Below are positions 23,520 through 32,746 of a stretch of DNA of 64,000 nt, piece after piece. The position numbers and the translations under genes are program-made. The notes beneath the pieces are model-generated. The model did not search any database and was not told the origin of the DNA. It saw only the letters and a program-made list of their open reading frames with translations. The DNA is from Plut-88900 sp965116945 (GTDB lineage: Bacteria; Chloroflexota; Dehalococcoidia; Plut-88900). Every line of letters starts with the position of its first letter. The stretch's first letter is position 1. The stretch covers positions 992,001-1,056,000 of the forward strand of contig OZ220734.1 in assembly GCA_965116945.1 (NCBI GenBank), in the 5' to 3' direction.

Positions 23520-25511
23520 ATGAGGACTCTTCCCGATGCGCTGCTCAGGGCGCAAAGATCAGCATCGTCCAGGCCCTGGGTCACGGTGGAGGTGTTGGAC
23601 CGCATGGCAGGCATAGCACGCCTGCGGTTCCAACGTCTCCATACGGGCGCCGAGACCCCGGGCCCTCATGCCCTTGCCGTCCCCGCAGACGGGAGCCTGG
23701 TCCGGGCGCGCGTCGATCCCTCAGCCGGCCACAACCTCTATTATCAACGGGTAGTAAGCCCCTCCCCCACCGCCGACTTTACGCCCTGGATATCGCTGGG
23801 CGCTGTCTCCCGAGACGGGGAAATCGCTCTCTGTTCCTCGCGTGGAGAGGTCTTGCTGTTCTCGGTATCAACCAACCGTCGCACGATTTACGTCCGGGCC
23901 AGCACTGACAGCGGGGCTACCTTCGGGCAGCCCGCATACGTGACCACCGCCTCCTCAATCGTGACCTCAATGTCCGCCGCCTTCAAACCCGACGGCTCAG
24001 TCCTTCTGCTCTATGTGATAGGGAGCGCAGCGTATGCCATCAGGCGTTCGGGAGGAGCATGGGGCTCGCCGCGAATCTGGACAAACTCCCTGTCTCGCAT
24101 TGACGGTGTTGCGGTCCACTTCAACAAGGACTGGAACGTAGTTGTAACGGGCCGGGCCGCGGGAAGCGGCGAGAGCGGAGTGTGGAGCACTGTTTTCGGC
24201 GACGGTTCGGCACAGTCCCTTGGCACATGGTCGGGACTCAAAGCCGTCACGGAGTCGAGGCCCGGCCAGACCTCGGACTTCCTTGCCCCCTCTCTCGATC
24301 GACCGGACGTTGACAGGCTTTTCTTCACCAAGCGAGTCTCGGGCGCGGGCGGACACAGCCGGCCATTCTTCACCTTCACCACTCCCTCGGCATCTTTTTT
24401 GGCCAACCTGTGGCGGGAGCCCGCGGCCTTTGAGTTCGACGCGGTGTACGGCATGGCCCTTGGACACACCGCCGATCACGCCTGGCTCTCAACAGCCGAC
24501 GGCGTGTGGTCGGCACCCCTCAACCCCTCACCCCTGGACCTGAGCGAGGACGTTGTCTCGGTAACAGGCAGAGAATCAACGAGGGGCGCTGGTTGGCAAA
24601 TCGAGCTTCGCAACGATGACGGACGCTACTCGAAGCCGGGGAAGGGAGAACTTGGGCTTCTGGTCAAAGGCTCGGAGGTGAGGGTCGGGCTTGGTTACAC
24701 AACCGGTCTGGGCAGGCAGTCCTCACCCGGCGCCCCCGTATGGATCGAGAGCCTGGAGCATCGCCGTATTGGTGGAAACTCCAGCCTGGTGGTCCACGCT
24801 ACGGGGGCCTGGGGCCTGATGACATGGCAGCAGGCGCGTCGGGAGCGGACGTGGGCATCAGGGGAAGCGACAGTTTTCCAGATATTGAGATGGGTCCTGG
24901 CCCGAGCCGGTTACGAATGCACGAGTCTGTCCCCAAACTTTCTGCTGGACAACCACCGTCCCGAGTTCCTGATTGAGGAGTCGGAACCGTTGGATATGGT
25001 GGTGGAGCGGCTGATGGCGTACGTCCCGGACATGCTGCTAACGGCTTCCAGAAATGGGTTTACTTTGCGCACACCTTTTGCAGAAGAGGAAAGTGTCTAT
25101 GCCTATGGCACGGAACACGGGGTCTTCAATGGGCATTACAAAGACCCGGTCCCGAGGAACAGCCGGGCCATCGTGTTCGGCTCAGGGCACACCAGCGACG
25201 AGTCCGATTGGTCGGACTTTCCCGCCCTGTTTGACAGGCCGGTCCACGTCCACGACGCCAGTCTAAACACCCGCCAAATGACCGACGCCCGGGCCGCCGC
25301 CGAGACCCGGCGAATGGCGGTACTCACCCCTCGGGGCAGAATCACCGTGCCCATCAACACCGGCCAGGACCTCTACGATGTGATAGAGATCACCGACCCC
25401 GCAGTCGGCCTGAACTCTGCCATGTACCGGGTCACGGGCCTGGAAACCAGATATGCAGTCGGGCCACGGGGCTCACGATACGATCAGACCATTCACATGG
25501 GTGGGGTGTAG
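23520..25511 (+). CDS. Phage tail/receptor-binding protein with Asp-box propeller-like domain
   Basis: 663 aa, ATG one base after the previous stop. Residues about 60-340 look like a beta-propeller: repeated beta blades, with one clear sialidase-type Asp box in RASTDSGATFGQPAYV and TRRTIYV-like strands before it. The second half (from about residue 345: VSVTGRESTRGAGWQIELRN) resembles minor tail proteins, with segments such as FQILRWVLARAGYEC, LDMVVERLMAYVPDMLL and NTGQDLYDVIEITDPAVG found in tail-assembly or fibre-anchor domains. No catalytic sialidase residues can be assigned by eye. It is the last gene of the plus-strand module. Confidence 0.6.
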   Translation: MRTLPDALLRAQRSASSRPWVTVEVLDRMAGIARLRFQRLHTGAETPGPHALAVPADGSLVRARVDPSAGHNLYYQRVVSPSPTADFTPWISLGAVSRDGEIALCSSRGEVLLFSVSTNRRTIYVRASTDSGATFGQPAYVTTASSIVTSMSAAFKPDGSVLLLYVIGSAAYAIRRSGGAWGSPRIWTNSLSRIDGVAVHFNKDWNVVVTGRAAGSGESGVWSTVFGDGSAQSLGTWSGLKAVTESRPGQTSDFLAPSLDRPDVDRLFFTKRVSGAGGHSRPFFTFTTPSASFLANLWREPAAFEFDAVYGMALGHTADHAWLSTADGVWSAPLNPSPLDLSEDVVSVTGRESTRGAGWQIELRNDDGRYSKPGKGELGLLVKGSEVRVGLGYTTGLGRQSSPGAPVWIESLEHRRIGGNSSLVVHATGAWGLMTWQQARRERTWASGEATVFQILRWVLARAGYECTSLSPNFLLDNHRPEFLIEESEPLDMVVERLMAYVPDMLLTASRNGFTLRTPFAEEESVYAYGTEHGVFNGHYKDPVPRNSRAIVFGSGHTSDESDWSDFPALFDRPVHVHDASLNTRQMTDARAAAETRRMAVLTPRGRITVPINTGQDLYDVIEITDPAVGLNSAMYRVTGLETRYAVGPRGSRYDQTIHMGGV

Positions 25512-25583
25512 GGGGTGGGGCCTGCAAGGCATCTCGCCATGCCTTGGCCTGAGCATTACTCCCTATCTGGCATTGGCGCTTAT

Positions 25584-26120
25584 CTATTCAGTACCGAAGA
25601 TCCCGCCCAGGACCAAGACTATGATGACGTAAGTGATAGCCGCTGGGATAACTGAGAGCAGGGCAACGAAGAAGGCTCGCCAAGTCGACGTGTAGTCCAA
25701 GGCCTGCCGTATGCCGATTACCATAGCGGCGAGACTCCAGACAGCTCCCACAAAGACAATCAGTCCACCGACCACGGGCACAAAGTAGAACACCGACAAG
25801 AGGCGAGGCGTCTGTGCAAATCCCGTACACCGGGCTAATTGGCCCCAATCAGCCTCGGTATATTCTGTTTTCAGTATGGTAGCGCCAATTATGTAGGCGA
25901 AGAACGCCCAGAGTGCCCAGAAAATCACACCGGTTACTGCCCCGACTATTACGGCCCTCACAATGTTGATTTCATCGCCCGAGAAGAGTCCGCCCACGAG
26001 GCCGGCGATGGTTACCAATATCACGATGGCCAACGCCTGCAGGGTTGCGCCTCTATCCCTCTCAACATCCTCGTAAGTGTGGGAGTCGAGTCGGGCGGCG
26101 CCTAGCATTCTTCCTATCAT
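25584..26120 (-). CDS. Yip1-domain membrane protein
   Basis: 178 aa. Starts MIGRMLGAARLDSHTYEDVERD, the usual Yip1 lead-in, followed by five hydrophobic segments (LQALAIVILVTIAGLVGGLF; AVTGVIFWALWAFFAYIIG; TGFAQTPRLLSVFYFVPVVG and two more). These integral membrane proteins are widespread and of unknown role in bacteria. It stands alone between the virion-like head module and the MFS gene. Confidence 0.85.
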   Translation of the reverse strand: MIGRMLGAARLDSHTYEDVERDRGATLQALAIVILVTIAGLVGGLFSGDEINIVRAVIVGAVTGVIFWALWAFFAYIIGATILKTEYTEADWGQLARCTGFAQTPRLLSVFYFVPVVGGLIVFVGAVWSLAAMVIGIRQALDYTSTWRAFFVALLSVIPAAITYVIIVLVLGGIFGTE

Positions 26121-26338
26121 TCAATCACCTCGTTTCTGGGATATGCGCCGCCCTGGCATCTCACTCCGGAGTCGGGCGAGGTTCAAGCGGCGGGGGGCCC
26201 GAGGAGGGAACTATGTTCATGGGAGATGATACCCGACTCGGAGGTCGGTGGGGAGGGGGTTTATTGACAGTGTGAGGTGTCGGGTGAAGAATAGCCTTTA
26301 CGCAGGACATCCTTCGAACCTCTCTGACGCGTACTTGA

Positions 26339-27649
26339 TTGCAAAACACCTTTGAAAGCCCCCGACTCCGCCGCTGGGTCATAGTAGGTTCCCTTACCTC
26401 CTGCGTAGGGACTTCTCTCAGCATCGTCTTTATCATCGGCATTTTGCTGCCGGAAATCTCGAAGGAGCTGGGCCTTTCGCCCCTGGCCCAGGGGTGGCTG
26501 GGCTCCTCGGTGCTAATTGCCAACCTGATCTTCTGCATTCCCGTCAACCTGGTCACATCCCGGTTCAGACCCTGGCGGACTGTAACGTTGCTGTTCCTGG
26601 GAATTGTGGGGTCTGCTTTGCTGCAAAGCTGGACGCCCGTCCTGGCGGCGCTGTTTGTTGGTCGGGTGGGGGCTGGCCTGTTCTTCACTTCCACCCAGTC
26701 CCCCCGGGCCCTGCTTATCCAGCAGTGGATCCCCCGACACCGCATATCATTCACCAACGGGCTCGCATTTGCCGGCATAGACCTGATCATGGGAATCGCC
26801 TTTCTGGTCACCCCCCAGTTCCAGGCCCTGGCCGGAGGCTGGAGGGAGACGTTCTTCATCTGGTCAATGATCCTGCTGGGTCTCACCCTGGTCTGGATGT
26901 TCGTCGGGGGAGAGAGAGTCACGGAAGAATACGCAGCCCGGGCCCGAGCTGAAACGACCAGCCCACTGAACGCTCTGCGCAACTACAAACAGCTCTGGAT
27001 AATGGCGCTGGGGATGGGGGGTTCCATGGCCGCGCAGGCCGGGTTCCAAAATTTCTGGCCCACCATGGCAGAGGAAAACCTGGGATTCTCCCCCGGTTTT
27101 GTCGGGCTTGCCCTTGGCGCTACCACCTTCGCCGCCGCCCCGACCGACTTCCTGGTCAACGCCGTTCCGGCTCTCATAAGGCGTCGGACCGTTGTCCTTA
27201 CGGTCTGCGGCATAGCTTCAATAGTCTCCCTGACGGGCATGGTCTACGTTACCTCTGCACCCCTGTCCCTTGCCCTGGCCGTTTTGAAGGGCTTCTCCTT
27301 TGCCTTCTTCCCCGTTCTTATGATCATGGTGTTTCTGATCCCGGGCATCAGGCCGAGGGAGATAGGGATAGGCATGTCCTTCATGGAAACATCCATCTGG
27401 GGAGGCTCGGCAATCGGGCCCCTGCTGGTCGGGGGACTTCAGCAGGCAATAGGCAACCTGCAGACATCCCTGTTTATCAGCGGCCTGCTGCCGGCTACGC
27501 TCCTGGTGTCGGCGGTGCTGCTATACATAAGGGACCGCTCACCCGCCCCACCCCCCCTCGAGGCCCCAACTGTCGATTCCACCCCTCATGCTAAAATTGC
27601 CCCCGCTCCCGCCACGAGCACGCGCCTTTCGACGCGTAAGTCCAAGTGA
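26339..27649 (+). CDS. Major facilitator superfamily transporter
   Basis: 436 aa with 12 hydrophobic segments. Between segments 2 and 3 lies SRFRPWRTVTLLF, a loose form of the MFS loop 2-3 motif; GRVGAGLFFTSTQSPRALLI and SFMETSIWGGSAIGPLLVGG are typical of the fold. The Pro/Ala/Ser-rich C-terminal tail of about 45 residues is cytoplasmic. The start is a TTG at 26339; TTGACA at about 26263 may be its -35. Substrate unknown. It lies upstream of three SDR genes on the same strand and might export or import their substrate. Confidence 0.85.
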   Translation: MQNTFESPRLRRWVIVGSLTSCVGTSLSIVFIIGILLPEISKELGLSPLAQGWLGSSVLIANLIFCIPVNLVTSRFRPWRTVTLLFLGIVGSALLQSWTPVLAALFVGRVGAGLFFTSTQSPRALLIQQWIPRHRISFTNGLAFAGIDLIMGIAFLVTPQFQALAGGWRETFFIWSMILLGLTLVWMFVGGERVTEEYAARARAETTSPLNALRNYKQLWIMALGMGGSMAAQAGFQNFWPTMAEENLGFSPGFVGLALGATTFAAAPTDFLVNAVPALIRRRTVVLTVCGIASIVSLTGMVYVTSAPLSLALAVLKGFSFAFFPVLMIMVFLIPGIRPREIGIGMSFMETSIWGGSAIGPLLVGGLQQAIGNLQTSLFISGLLPATLLVSAVLLYIRDRSPAPPPLEAPTVDSTPHAKIAPAPATSTRLSTRKSK

Positions 27650-27777
27650 GGCTTGAAGACGGGGTAGCGATCGTGACAGAGGACGGAGATGAGTAGGTCT
27701 GAATGTCCCCGTCTCCCCCCATGCTACAATGACCCCCGCTCCCGACCCATTATCCATCTTTCATTTTGGAGGCGCGC

Positions 27778-28560
27778 TTGAGGCTTGAAGGTAAGGTAGC
27801 AATAGTAACCGGGGCCACCGCGGGGATGGGTCGGGCGGCGGCGGAGCTCTTTGCCGAGGAAGGCGCCAAAGTCGTCCTGTGCGGCAGGAGAGCATCCCGG
27901 GGGCAGAAGATAGTGGACGTTATAAAGGGGCGTGGCGGGGATGCCACATTTGTAACGGCCGACGTGGCCAAAGCCGATGACGTCAAGAGGGTAGTCGACA
28001 CCGCAGTTGCCACCTACGGCAAGCTGGATGTCCTTTTCAATAACGCCGGCATCAATGAGCACGCCGACGGGGATCCCGACAAAGAGCCCGAGGAAATCTG
28101 GGACCGCATCATCGACATAAACCTCAAGGGTACGTTTCTCGGCATAAAATACGCCGTGCCGGAGATGCGCAAGGTCGGGGGTGGTTCGATCATCAACAAC
28201 TCCTCCGTCAATGACGTGCAGGCCGACATGGTGTCCATGTCCTCCTACCACGCTTCCAAGGGTGGGGTTACGGCCCTCACCAAGAAGGCCGCCGTGGAAT
28301 ACGCCCCCGACAACATCCGGGTCAACGCCGTCAACCCCGGGCCAATCGCCACGGAGATGGTGGACATCACCTGGGACGAGCTTACCGACCCAGACATCAT
28401 CGCCGAACGGAAGACCAAGCAGCCGCTAAATCGGATGGGGCACCCCATGGATGTCGCATATGCCGCCCTCTATTTCGCCAGTGAAGAGTCGGCGTTCGTG
28501 ACCGGAGCCACGCTGTTGATAGACGGAGGGCAGTCGGCGGCGTACAGGGACGTTAACTAA
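27778..28560 (+). CDS. SDR-family oxidoreductase, copy 1
   Basis: 260 aa classical short-chain dehydrogenase. Cofactor motif TGATAGMGRAAAELF (TGxxxGxG), NNAG in VLFNNAGINEHA, and the catalytic set NNSS...SSYHASKGG (Ser, Tyr, Lys). CGRR after the second strand suggests a preference for NADP. The start is a TTG at 27778 after GGAGG, giving MRLEGKVAIVTG like copies 2 and 3. It is the first of three tandem paralogues; copies 1 and 2 are very close. Substrate unknown. Confidence 0.92.
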   Translation: MRLEGKVAIVTGATAGMGRAAAELFAEEGAKVVLCGRRASRGQKIVDVIKGRGGDATFVTADVAKADDVKRVVDTAVATYGKLDVLFNNAGINEHADGDPDKEPEEIWDRIIDINLKGTFLGIKYAVPEMRKVGGGSIINNSSVNDVQADMVSMSSYHASKGGVTALTKKAAVEYAPDNIRVNAVNPGPIATEMVDITWDELTDPDIIAERKTKQPLNRMGHPMDVAYAALYFASEESAFVTGATLLIDGGQSAAYRDVN

Positions 28561-28583
28561 CCGAGAACCAACTGGAGTAAAAC

Positions 28584-29354
28584 ATGAGGCTTGAGGGAAA
28601 AGTAGCCATAGTTACCGGGGCCACGGCGGGGATGGGCCGGGCGGCGGCGGAACTCTTTGCTGAGGAGGGCGCCAGAGTCGTCCTGTGCGGCAGGCGTGGA
28701 TCGCTGGGTCAGGAGATAGTGAATGTAATCAAGGGTCGGGGTGGGGAGGCCACATTCGTCACGGCCGACGTGGCCCGGGCCGAAGACGTGCAGAAGGTTG
28801 TGGAGGCGGCCATCAATACTTACGGCAAGCTGGACGTCCTGTTCAACAATGCGGGAATCGACTATCCCGGGTACAGCCAACCGGACGAGGAGACCGAAGA
28901 GATTTGGGACCACGTCATTGACGTGAATCTCAAGGGCACGTTTCTCGGCATCAAGTACGCCGTACCTGAGATGCGCAAGGCCGGGGGTGGCTCAATCATC
29001 AACAACTCCTCCGTTAATGATAGCCAGGCCGGCGTTTCCACTCCTTCTTACCACGCCTCCAAGGGTGGCGTCACAGCACTGACTAAGAAGGCTGCAGTGG
29101 TCTACGCTGCCGACAATATCCGGGTCAACGCAGTCAACCCGGGCCCCATCGCCACCGAAATGGTGGACATCCCCTGGGACAAGCTGACCGATCCCGACAC
29201 CATTGACACGCGACTGAGGCTGCAACCACTGCGCCGCATGGGCCACCCCATGGATGTCGCCTACGCAGCCCTTTACTTTGCGTCTGACGAGTCTGCCTTC
29301 GTCACCGGCGCCACCCTAATCATCGATGGTGGTCAAGCTGCGTCATACCGATAG
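28584..29354 (+). CDS. SDR-family oxidoreductase, copy 2
   Basis: 256 aa, close paralogue of copy 1 (shared MRLEGKVAIVTGATAGMGRA, GKLDVLFNNAGI, GTFLGIKYAVPEMRK, GGSIINNSSVND and NPGPIATEMVDI). Catalytic YHASK is intact. It differs mainly around residues 95-110 (DYPGYSQPDEETEE) and after the catalytic Tyr loop, regions that shape the substrate pocket, which suggests divergence in substrate. It starts 23 bp after copy 1. Confidence 0.92.
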   Translation: MRLEGKVAIVTGATAGMGRAAAELFAEEGARVVLCGRRGSLGQEIVNVIKGRGGEATFVTADVARAEDVQKVVEAAINTYGKLDVLFNNAGIDYPGYSQPDEETEEIWDHVIDVNLKGTFLGIKYAVPEMRKAGGGSIINNSSVNDSQAGVSTPSYHASKGGVTALTKKAAVVYAADNIRVNAVNPGPIATEMVDIPWDKLTDPDTIDTRLRLQPLRRMGHPMDVAYAALYFASDESAFVTGATLIIDGGQAASYR

Positions 29355-29397
29355 CAGTAGGTCCTTCCCGTTCGAACATCAACACCGGGAGAAGCAC

Positions 29398-30183
29398 ATG
29401 AGGCTTGCAGGTAAAGTCGCCATAGTCACGGGGTCCACGGCAGGAATAGGCAAGGGGGCCGCTGTCCTGTTCGCAAAGGAGGGTGCGAAGGTCGTGGTCT
29501 CGGGCAGAACGGTGGATGCGGGTGAGCGGGTGGTCGAGGATATACGGGCCGGGGGCGGTGACGCCATCTTCGTAAAGGCCGACGTTTCAGAGTCCTCCGA
29601 GGTCCAGCGCCTGGTTAATGACACGGTCTCCGCTTACGGCAAGCTGGACGTGCTGTTCAACAACGCGGGCACCGGGAGTAAGGGCCTGACCGCCGACGAG
29701 TCGGAGGAGAGCTGGGACCGCTGTATCACGATCAACCTCAAAAGCGTCTTCCTGGGCATCAAGTATGCCGTTCCGGAGATGATCAAGAACGGCGGCGGCT
29801 CTATAGTCAGCAACGCCTCCATGTGGGGCATCACCGCCAGCCACCGGTGTGCCGGCTCCTACGTAGCTTCCAAGGCGGCCATAATCGGCCTCACCAAAAA
29901 GGCGGCACTGGACTATGCGAAGCAGAAGATCAGGGTGAACTGCATCTCGCCGGGCGACATCGGGTATGTGGGCATGGAGAATGACGAGGACTACTGGACC
30001 CGACCTGACATCGTGGAGGACTTCGAGACCCGACAGCCCTACCCCCACATGGGCACCCCCGAGGACTGTGCCTACGCAGCCCTCTACCTCGCCAGCGACG
30101 AATCGGCCTTCGTCACTGGCTCCAACCTCGTCCTGGACGGCGGCATGACCATAGCGGAGATCCTGGCAGGGGGTCGGGGGTAG
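29398..30183 (+). CDS. SDR-family oxidoreductase, copy 3
   Basis: 261 aa from ATG 29398, preceded by GGGAG. TGSTAGIGKGAAVLF, NNAGTGSKG and SYVASKAA carry the cofactor and catalytic motifs. It is more diverged than copies 1 and 2 and lacks their NPGPIATEMVDI block, having CISPGDIGYVGMENDEDYW instead. The start at 29326 seen in the longer frame runs into the copy 2 end and is not likely. Probably one operon with the other two. Confidence 0.92.
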   Translation: MRLAGKVAIVTGSTAGIGKGAAVLFAKEGAKVVVSGRTVDAGERVVEDIRAGGGDAIFVKADVSESSEVQRLVNDTVSAYGKLDVLFNNAGTGSKGLTADESEESWDRCITINLKSVFLGIKYAVPEMIKNGGGSIVSNASMWGITASHRCAGSYVASKAAIIGLTKKAALDYAKQKIRVNCISPGDIGYVGMENDEDYWTRPDIVEDFETRQPYPHMGTPEDCAYAALYLASDESAFVTGSNLVLDGGMTIAEILAGGRG

Positions 30184-30200
30184 GAGGCGGCATAAGCCGC

Positions 30201-30803
30201 TCATCTAATCTGTGGCCGATAATCTGTTAGGTCGAGACAGGCATCGTAGGTCGATTTGGTGATAGGGACCCACAGAGTACCTGGTATACCCCTCCGTGAG
30301 GAACTTTTGGCCCCCAGCGGATAAGAAGACTCGAATGTCAATTTGCGACCTTGCATTCTGGCAATCTCTTTCGACATGCGGACCGCGGGCCCGAAATCCG
30401 TATCCCGACTCACTACGATGGCACAGTCGTAACGTCCCTCATAAGTTGCCTGAACGAAGTCAAGGGCCAGACTAACGTCCACACCTTTCTCTTGGCCACC
30501 GGCATTTATCCTGCCCCTATAGACGACAACCCCACGGTTTCTCAAATCTCTGAGCTTGTTGGTCCAGAATTCGTGCCAGAATTTCTGCACCTTGCCGCTA
30601 GCAGGATTGGGAACACCAGTGTAGAACCGGACTTCGGTGAGTCTTCGTCCGGGAGTTCCGGCAACCAGTGCTTGAGCCAACTTGATCACATCGTAGCTGG
30701 GCCAAGAATAAGCCGAATTTTGAATATCTGAATCAGAAGCCCAAGCTGATCTGGCCAAGTGATACAGATTTTGACCATCAATTAGAACAATGGTGCGCAT
30801 CAA
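30201..30803 (-). CDS. NYN-domain (LabA/DUF88-like) putative ribonuclease
   Basis: 200 aa. RTIVLIDGQNLYHLARSAW holds the first catalytic Asp, EKGVDVSLALDFVQA the second acidic pair, and AIVVSRDTDFGPAVRM the third, as in NYN/PIN-like nucleases. NYN proteins process RNA; several act in stress or defence. The region is less GC-rich than its surroundings, which may mean transfer. Two adjacent Met codons (30803 and 30800) are possible starts. Confidence 0.8.
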   Translation of the reverse strand: MMRTIVLIDGQNLYHLARSAWASDSDIQNSAYSWPSYDVIKLAQALVAGTPGRRLTEVRFYTGVPNPASGKVQKFWHEFWTNKLRDLRNRGVVVYRGRINAGGQEKGVDVSLALDFVQATYEGRYDCAIVVSRDTDFGPAVRMSKEIARMQGRKLTFESSYPLGAKSSSRRGIPGTLWVPITKSTYDACLDLTDYRPQIR

Positions 30804-30978
30804 AAAACACCCGCCCGGGGAGTGCAGTCAAGCTGTTCTCCAGCGGACGGGGAGGAAGTACGTCCAACTTTACCCAGATGTACATCTCTTGTCAATTGAG
30901 GCAGGGGCCACACCCCCTGGAACAAACCCGACCTCCCTTCCGTCTGTATTAGCGTGACGGGAGGCTTGACGCGCGGTT

Positions 30979-31014
30979 TTGCCGATGCGGCGCGGGCAAT
31001 CGTATACTGCCCGA
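30979..31014 (+). promoter_or_regulatory. Putative promoter for a leaderless sigma-factor transcript
   Basis: TTGCCG at 30979-30984, an 18-nt spacer, TATACT at 31003-31008, and the ATG at 31015 six bases later, where transcription would start. No ribosome-binding site lies before that ATG. Confidence 0.5.
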
Positions 31015-31617
31015 ATGTCGCCGCCCGGTAGGACAACCGAGCCGGAAGAGTCCCTGGTAGCCCGCAGCCGGGACGGGGACATCGATGCCTTCAATCAGAT
31101 AGTGGACATGTACCAGAGGCCGATGTACAACCTGGCGCTCCGAATGCTGGGCGACGCCCCCGCCGCAGAGGATGCAAGCCAGGATGCTTTCGTTTCTGCG
31201 TTCCGTAACATCAAGCGATTTAAGGACGGCAATTTCAAGTCCTGGCTTTTCACCATTACTGCGAACCGTTGCCGGGACATACTCCGGGCCCGCGGCGCCC
31301 GCCCCGCCGACTCCCTGGACGCCGAGGACACCACCCTCGATCCACCATCCCGCTCCGAGTCCCCGGAAGACTACGCTGTCAGGCGAGAGATAGGCCGGAA
31401 CATCCAGCAGGCCCTCGCTGCTATACCCTACGACCAACGCCTGGCTGTGGTGCTAATCGACGTCCAGGGCCTGGCCTACGAGGAGGCTGCGGAGGTCATG
31501 GGCATTAACGTTGGTACGGTTAAATCCAGGCTGAGCCGGGGTCGGGGGCGGGTTAGGGACCTGTTAAGAGAGAAGCCGGGTATGCTTCCCGCCCGTTACG
31601 GGAGCCAGGACCGATAG
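31015..31617 (+). CDS. ECF-type RNA polymerase sigma factor
   Basis: 200 aa. Region 2: DAFNQIVDMYQRPMYNLALR, DASQDAFVSAFRNIKRFK and SWLFTITANRCRDILRAR. Region 4: AIPYDQRLAVVLIDVQGLAY then EEAAEVMGINVGTVKSRLSR, the -35-binding helix-turn-helix. I prefer the ATG at 31015 over 30979 because a -10 box lies between them. The anti-sigma gene follows one base after the stop, so the two are co-translated. The promoter it recognises is unknown. Confidence 0.93.
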   Translation: MSPPGRTTEPEESLVARSRDGDIDAFNQIVDMYQRPMYNLALRMLGDAPAAEDASQDAFVSAFRNIKRFKDGNFKSWLFTITANRCRDILRARGARPADSLDAEDTTLDPPSRSESPEDYAVRREIGRNIQQALAAIPYDQRLAVVLIDVQGLAYEEAAEVMGINVGTVKSRLSRGRGRVRDLLREKPGMLPARYGSQDR

Positions 31618-31618
31618 C

Positions 31619-32692
31619 GTGATAGAGCTGATAAAGAGGTTCTTCGAGAGGGGGCACGGGCGCTTCCTGGGCATGCTGTCGGATTATATCGACGGCGAGC
31701 TGGACCCCGGGCCCCGTGCCTTGCTGGAAGAGCACCTGTCCGGTTGCACAAGCTGCAGCGAGGAGCTGGAGTCGTTGCGGATGACAGTCTTGATGCTGCA
31801 ACGGATGCCGGATGTTGAGGCGCCGCGCTCCTTCAGGCTGGCCCCCGCAGAGGAACCGTCCAGTCTGTCCGAGTTTGCGCTCGGGGCACCCATTCCTCCC
31901 GGGGCCTCGTTGGAGCCGGTTGAAGTTGGGTCGCCGCGTGGCGAAAGACCCGTCTTCCTCTGGGCGATGCGGGTCTCGACAGCCCTTGCCGTGGTTGCTT
32001 TCACGGTGATGGTAGCCGGCAGTGTGTCGGGGCTGTGGGAGAGCGGGAGTCTGGATGAGGATGACGGAGGAGGCATAGCAACCTCGAGTTTAGAGATGGC
32101 GTCAGGCTCCCCGGACTTCGAGCCTACTGCAATGCCGGACGCGATGATGGAGGAACCCGAATCCGCCATGCAGGCTGAACCGGACTTCCCGCCGCGGTCC
32201 ACACCCATGCTCATGCCCGAACCCACGGCAATGCTTGAGCCTACACCCGCTCCCGAGGCCGTGTCCGAGCCAACATCCACTCCTGAAGCCATGATGGAAG
32301 AGTCTTCGCCGGAACCTACCCTGGCCATGCGCGCCGAAGAGTCGGCTGATGCTATGGAAGAGGATGACAGCGCAGCTTCCGACGCGGTACCCGAATCCAT
32401 TGCCACCCCCGAGCCCGCGCCAACAGCTACTCCGGTCCCTACCCTTCTGCCCTCCCCCACCCCGCGGCCCACGGTCACCCCAATCCCAACCCCCGCACCA
32501 ACGCCCACGCCCACCCCGGCCCCAACCCCCGAGCCCACAACGTGGCTTGGGACTGGCACGGATGAAGGAGTGGAAGGTGATGAAGGTAGAGGAGTCGTGC
32601 TGGGGCTGACAATCGGGTTGGGGGCGCTGGCAGGGGCGCTGGGCCTCGGTACTCTCTACCTGACCTTGAAGAGGAGGCGGGGGGTGGGGTAG
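31619..32692 (+). CDS. Zinc-finger anti-sigma factor with Pro/Thr stalk
   Basis: 357 aa, GTG start. Residues about 15-50 form an anti-sigma zinc finger (SDYIDGELDPGPRALLEEH then LSGCTSCSEEL, the H-x3-C-x2-C set). A membrane segment (TALAVVAFTVMVAGSVSGLW) lies at about residues 121-140, followed by an outer region of some 180 residues rich in Pro, Thr, Glu and Met with repeated E-P-T-x(n)-P units, then a second hydrophobic segment (GLTIGLGALAGALGLGTLYL) before the basic tail. It would hold the ECF sigma factor at the membrane and release it on an envelope signal. The second membrane segment and long stalk are unusual for the family. Confidence 0.88.
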   Translation: MIELIKRFFERGHGRFLGMLSDYIDGELDPGPRALLEEHLSGCTSCSEELESLRMTVLMLQRMPDVEAPRSFRLAPAEEPSSLSEFALGAPIPPGASLEPVEVGSPRGERPVFLWAMRVSTALAVVAFTVMVAGSVSGLWESGSLDEDDGGGIATSSLEMASGSPDFEPTAMPDAMMEEPESAMQAEPDFPPRSTPMLMPEPTAMLEPTPAPEAVSEPTSTPEAMMEESSPEPTLAMRAEESADAMEEDDSAASDAVPESIATPEPAPTATPVPTLLPSPTPRPTVTPIPTPAPTPTPTPAPTPEPTTWLGTGTDEGVEGDEGRGVVLGLTIGLGALAGALGLGTLYLTLKRRRGVG

Positions 32693-32746
32693 GGGGTGAC
32701 GCCAACGGAGAGAGGAACAAGGTGAGGCAGTAGGTTCGGATTCTCT

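Noticed and set aside
30966..31008. TTGACG and TATACT as one promoter before the sigma gene
   Set aside because: The spacer would be 31 nt; TTGCCG at 30979 gives a workable 18 nt.
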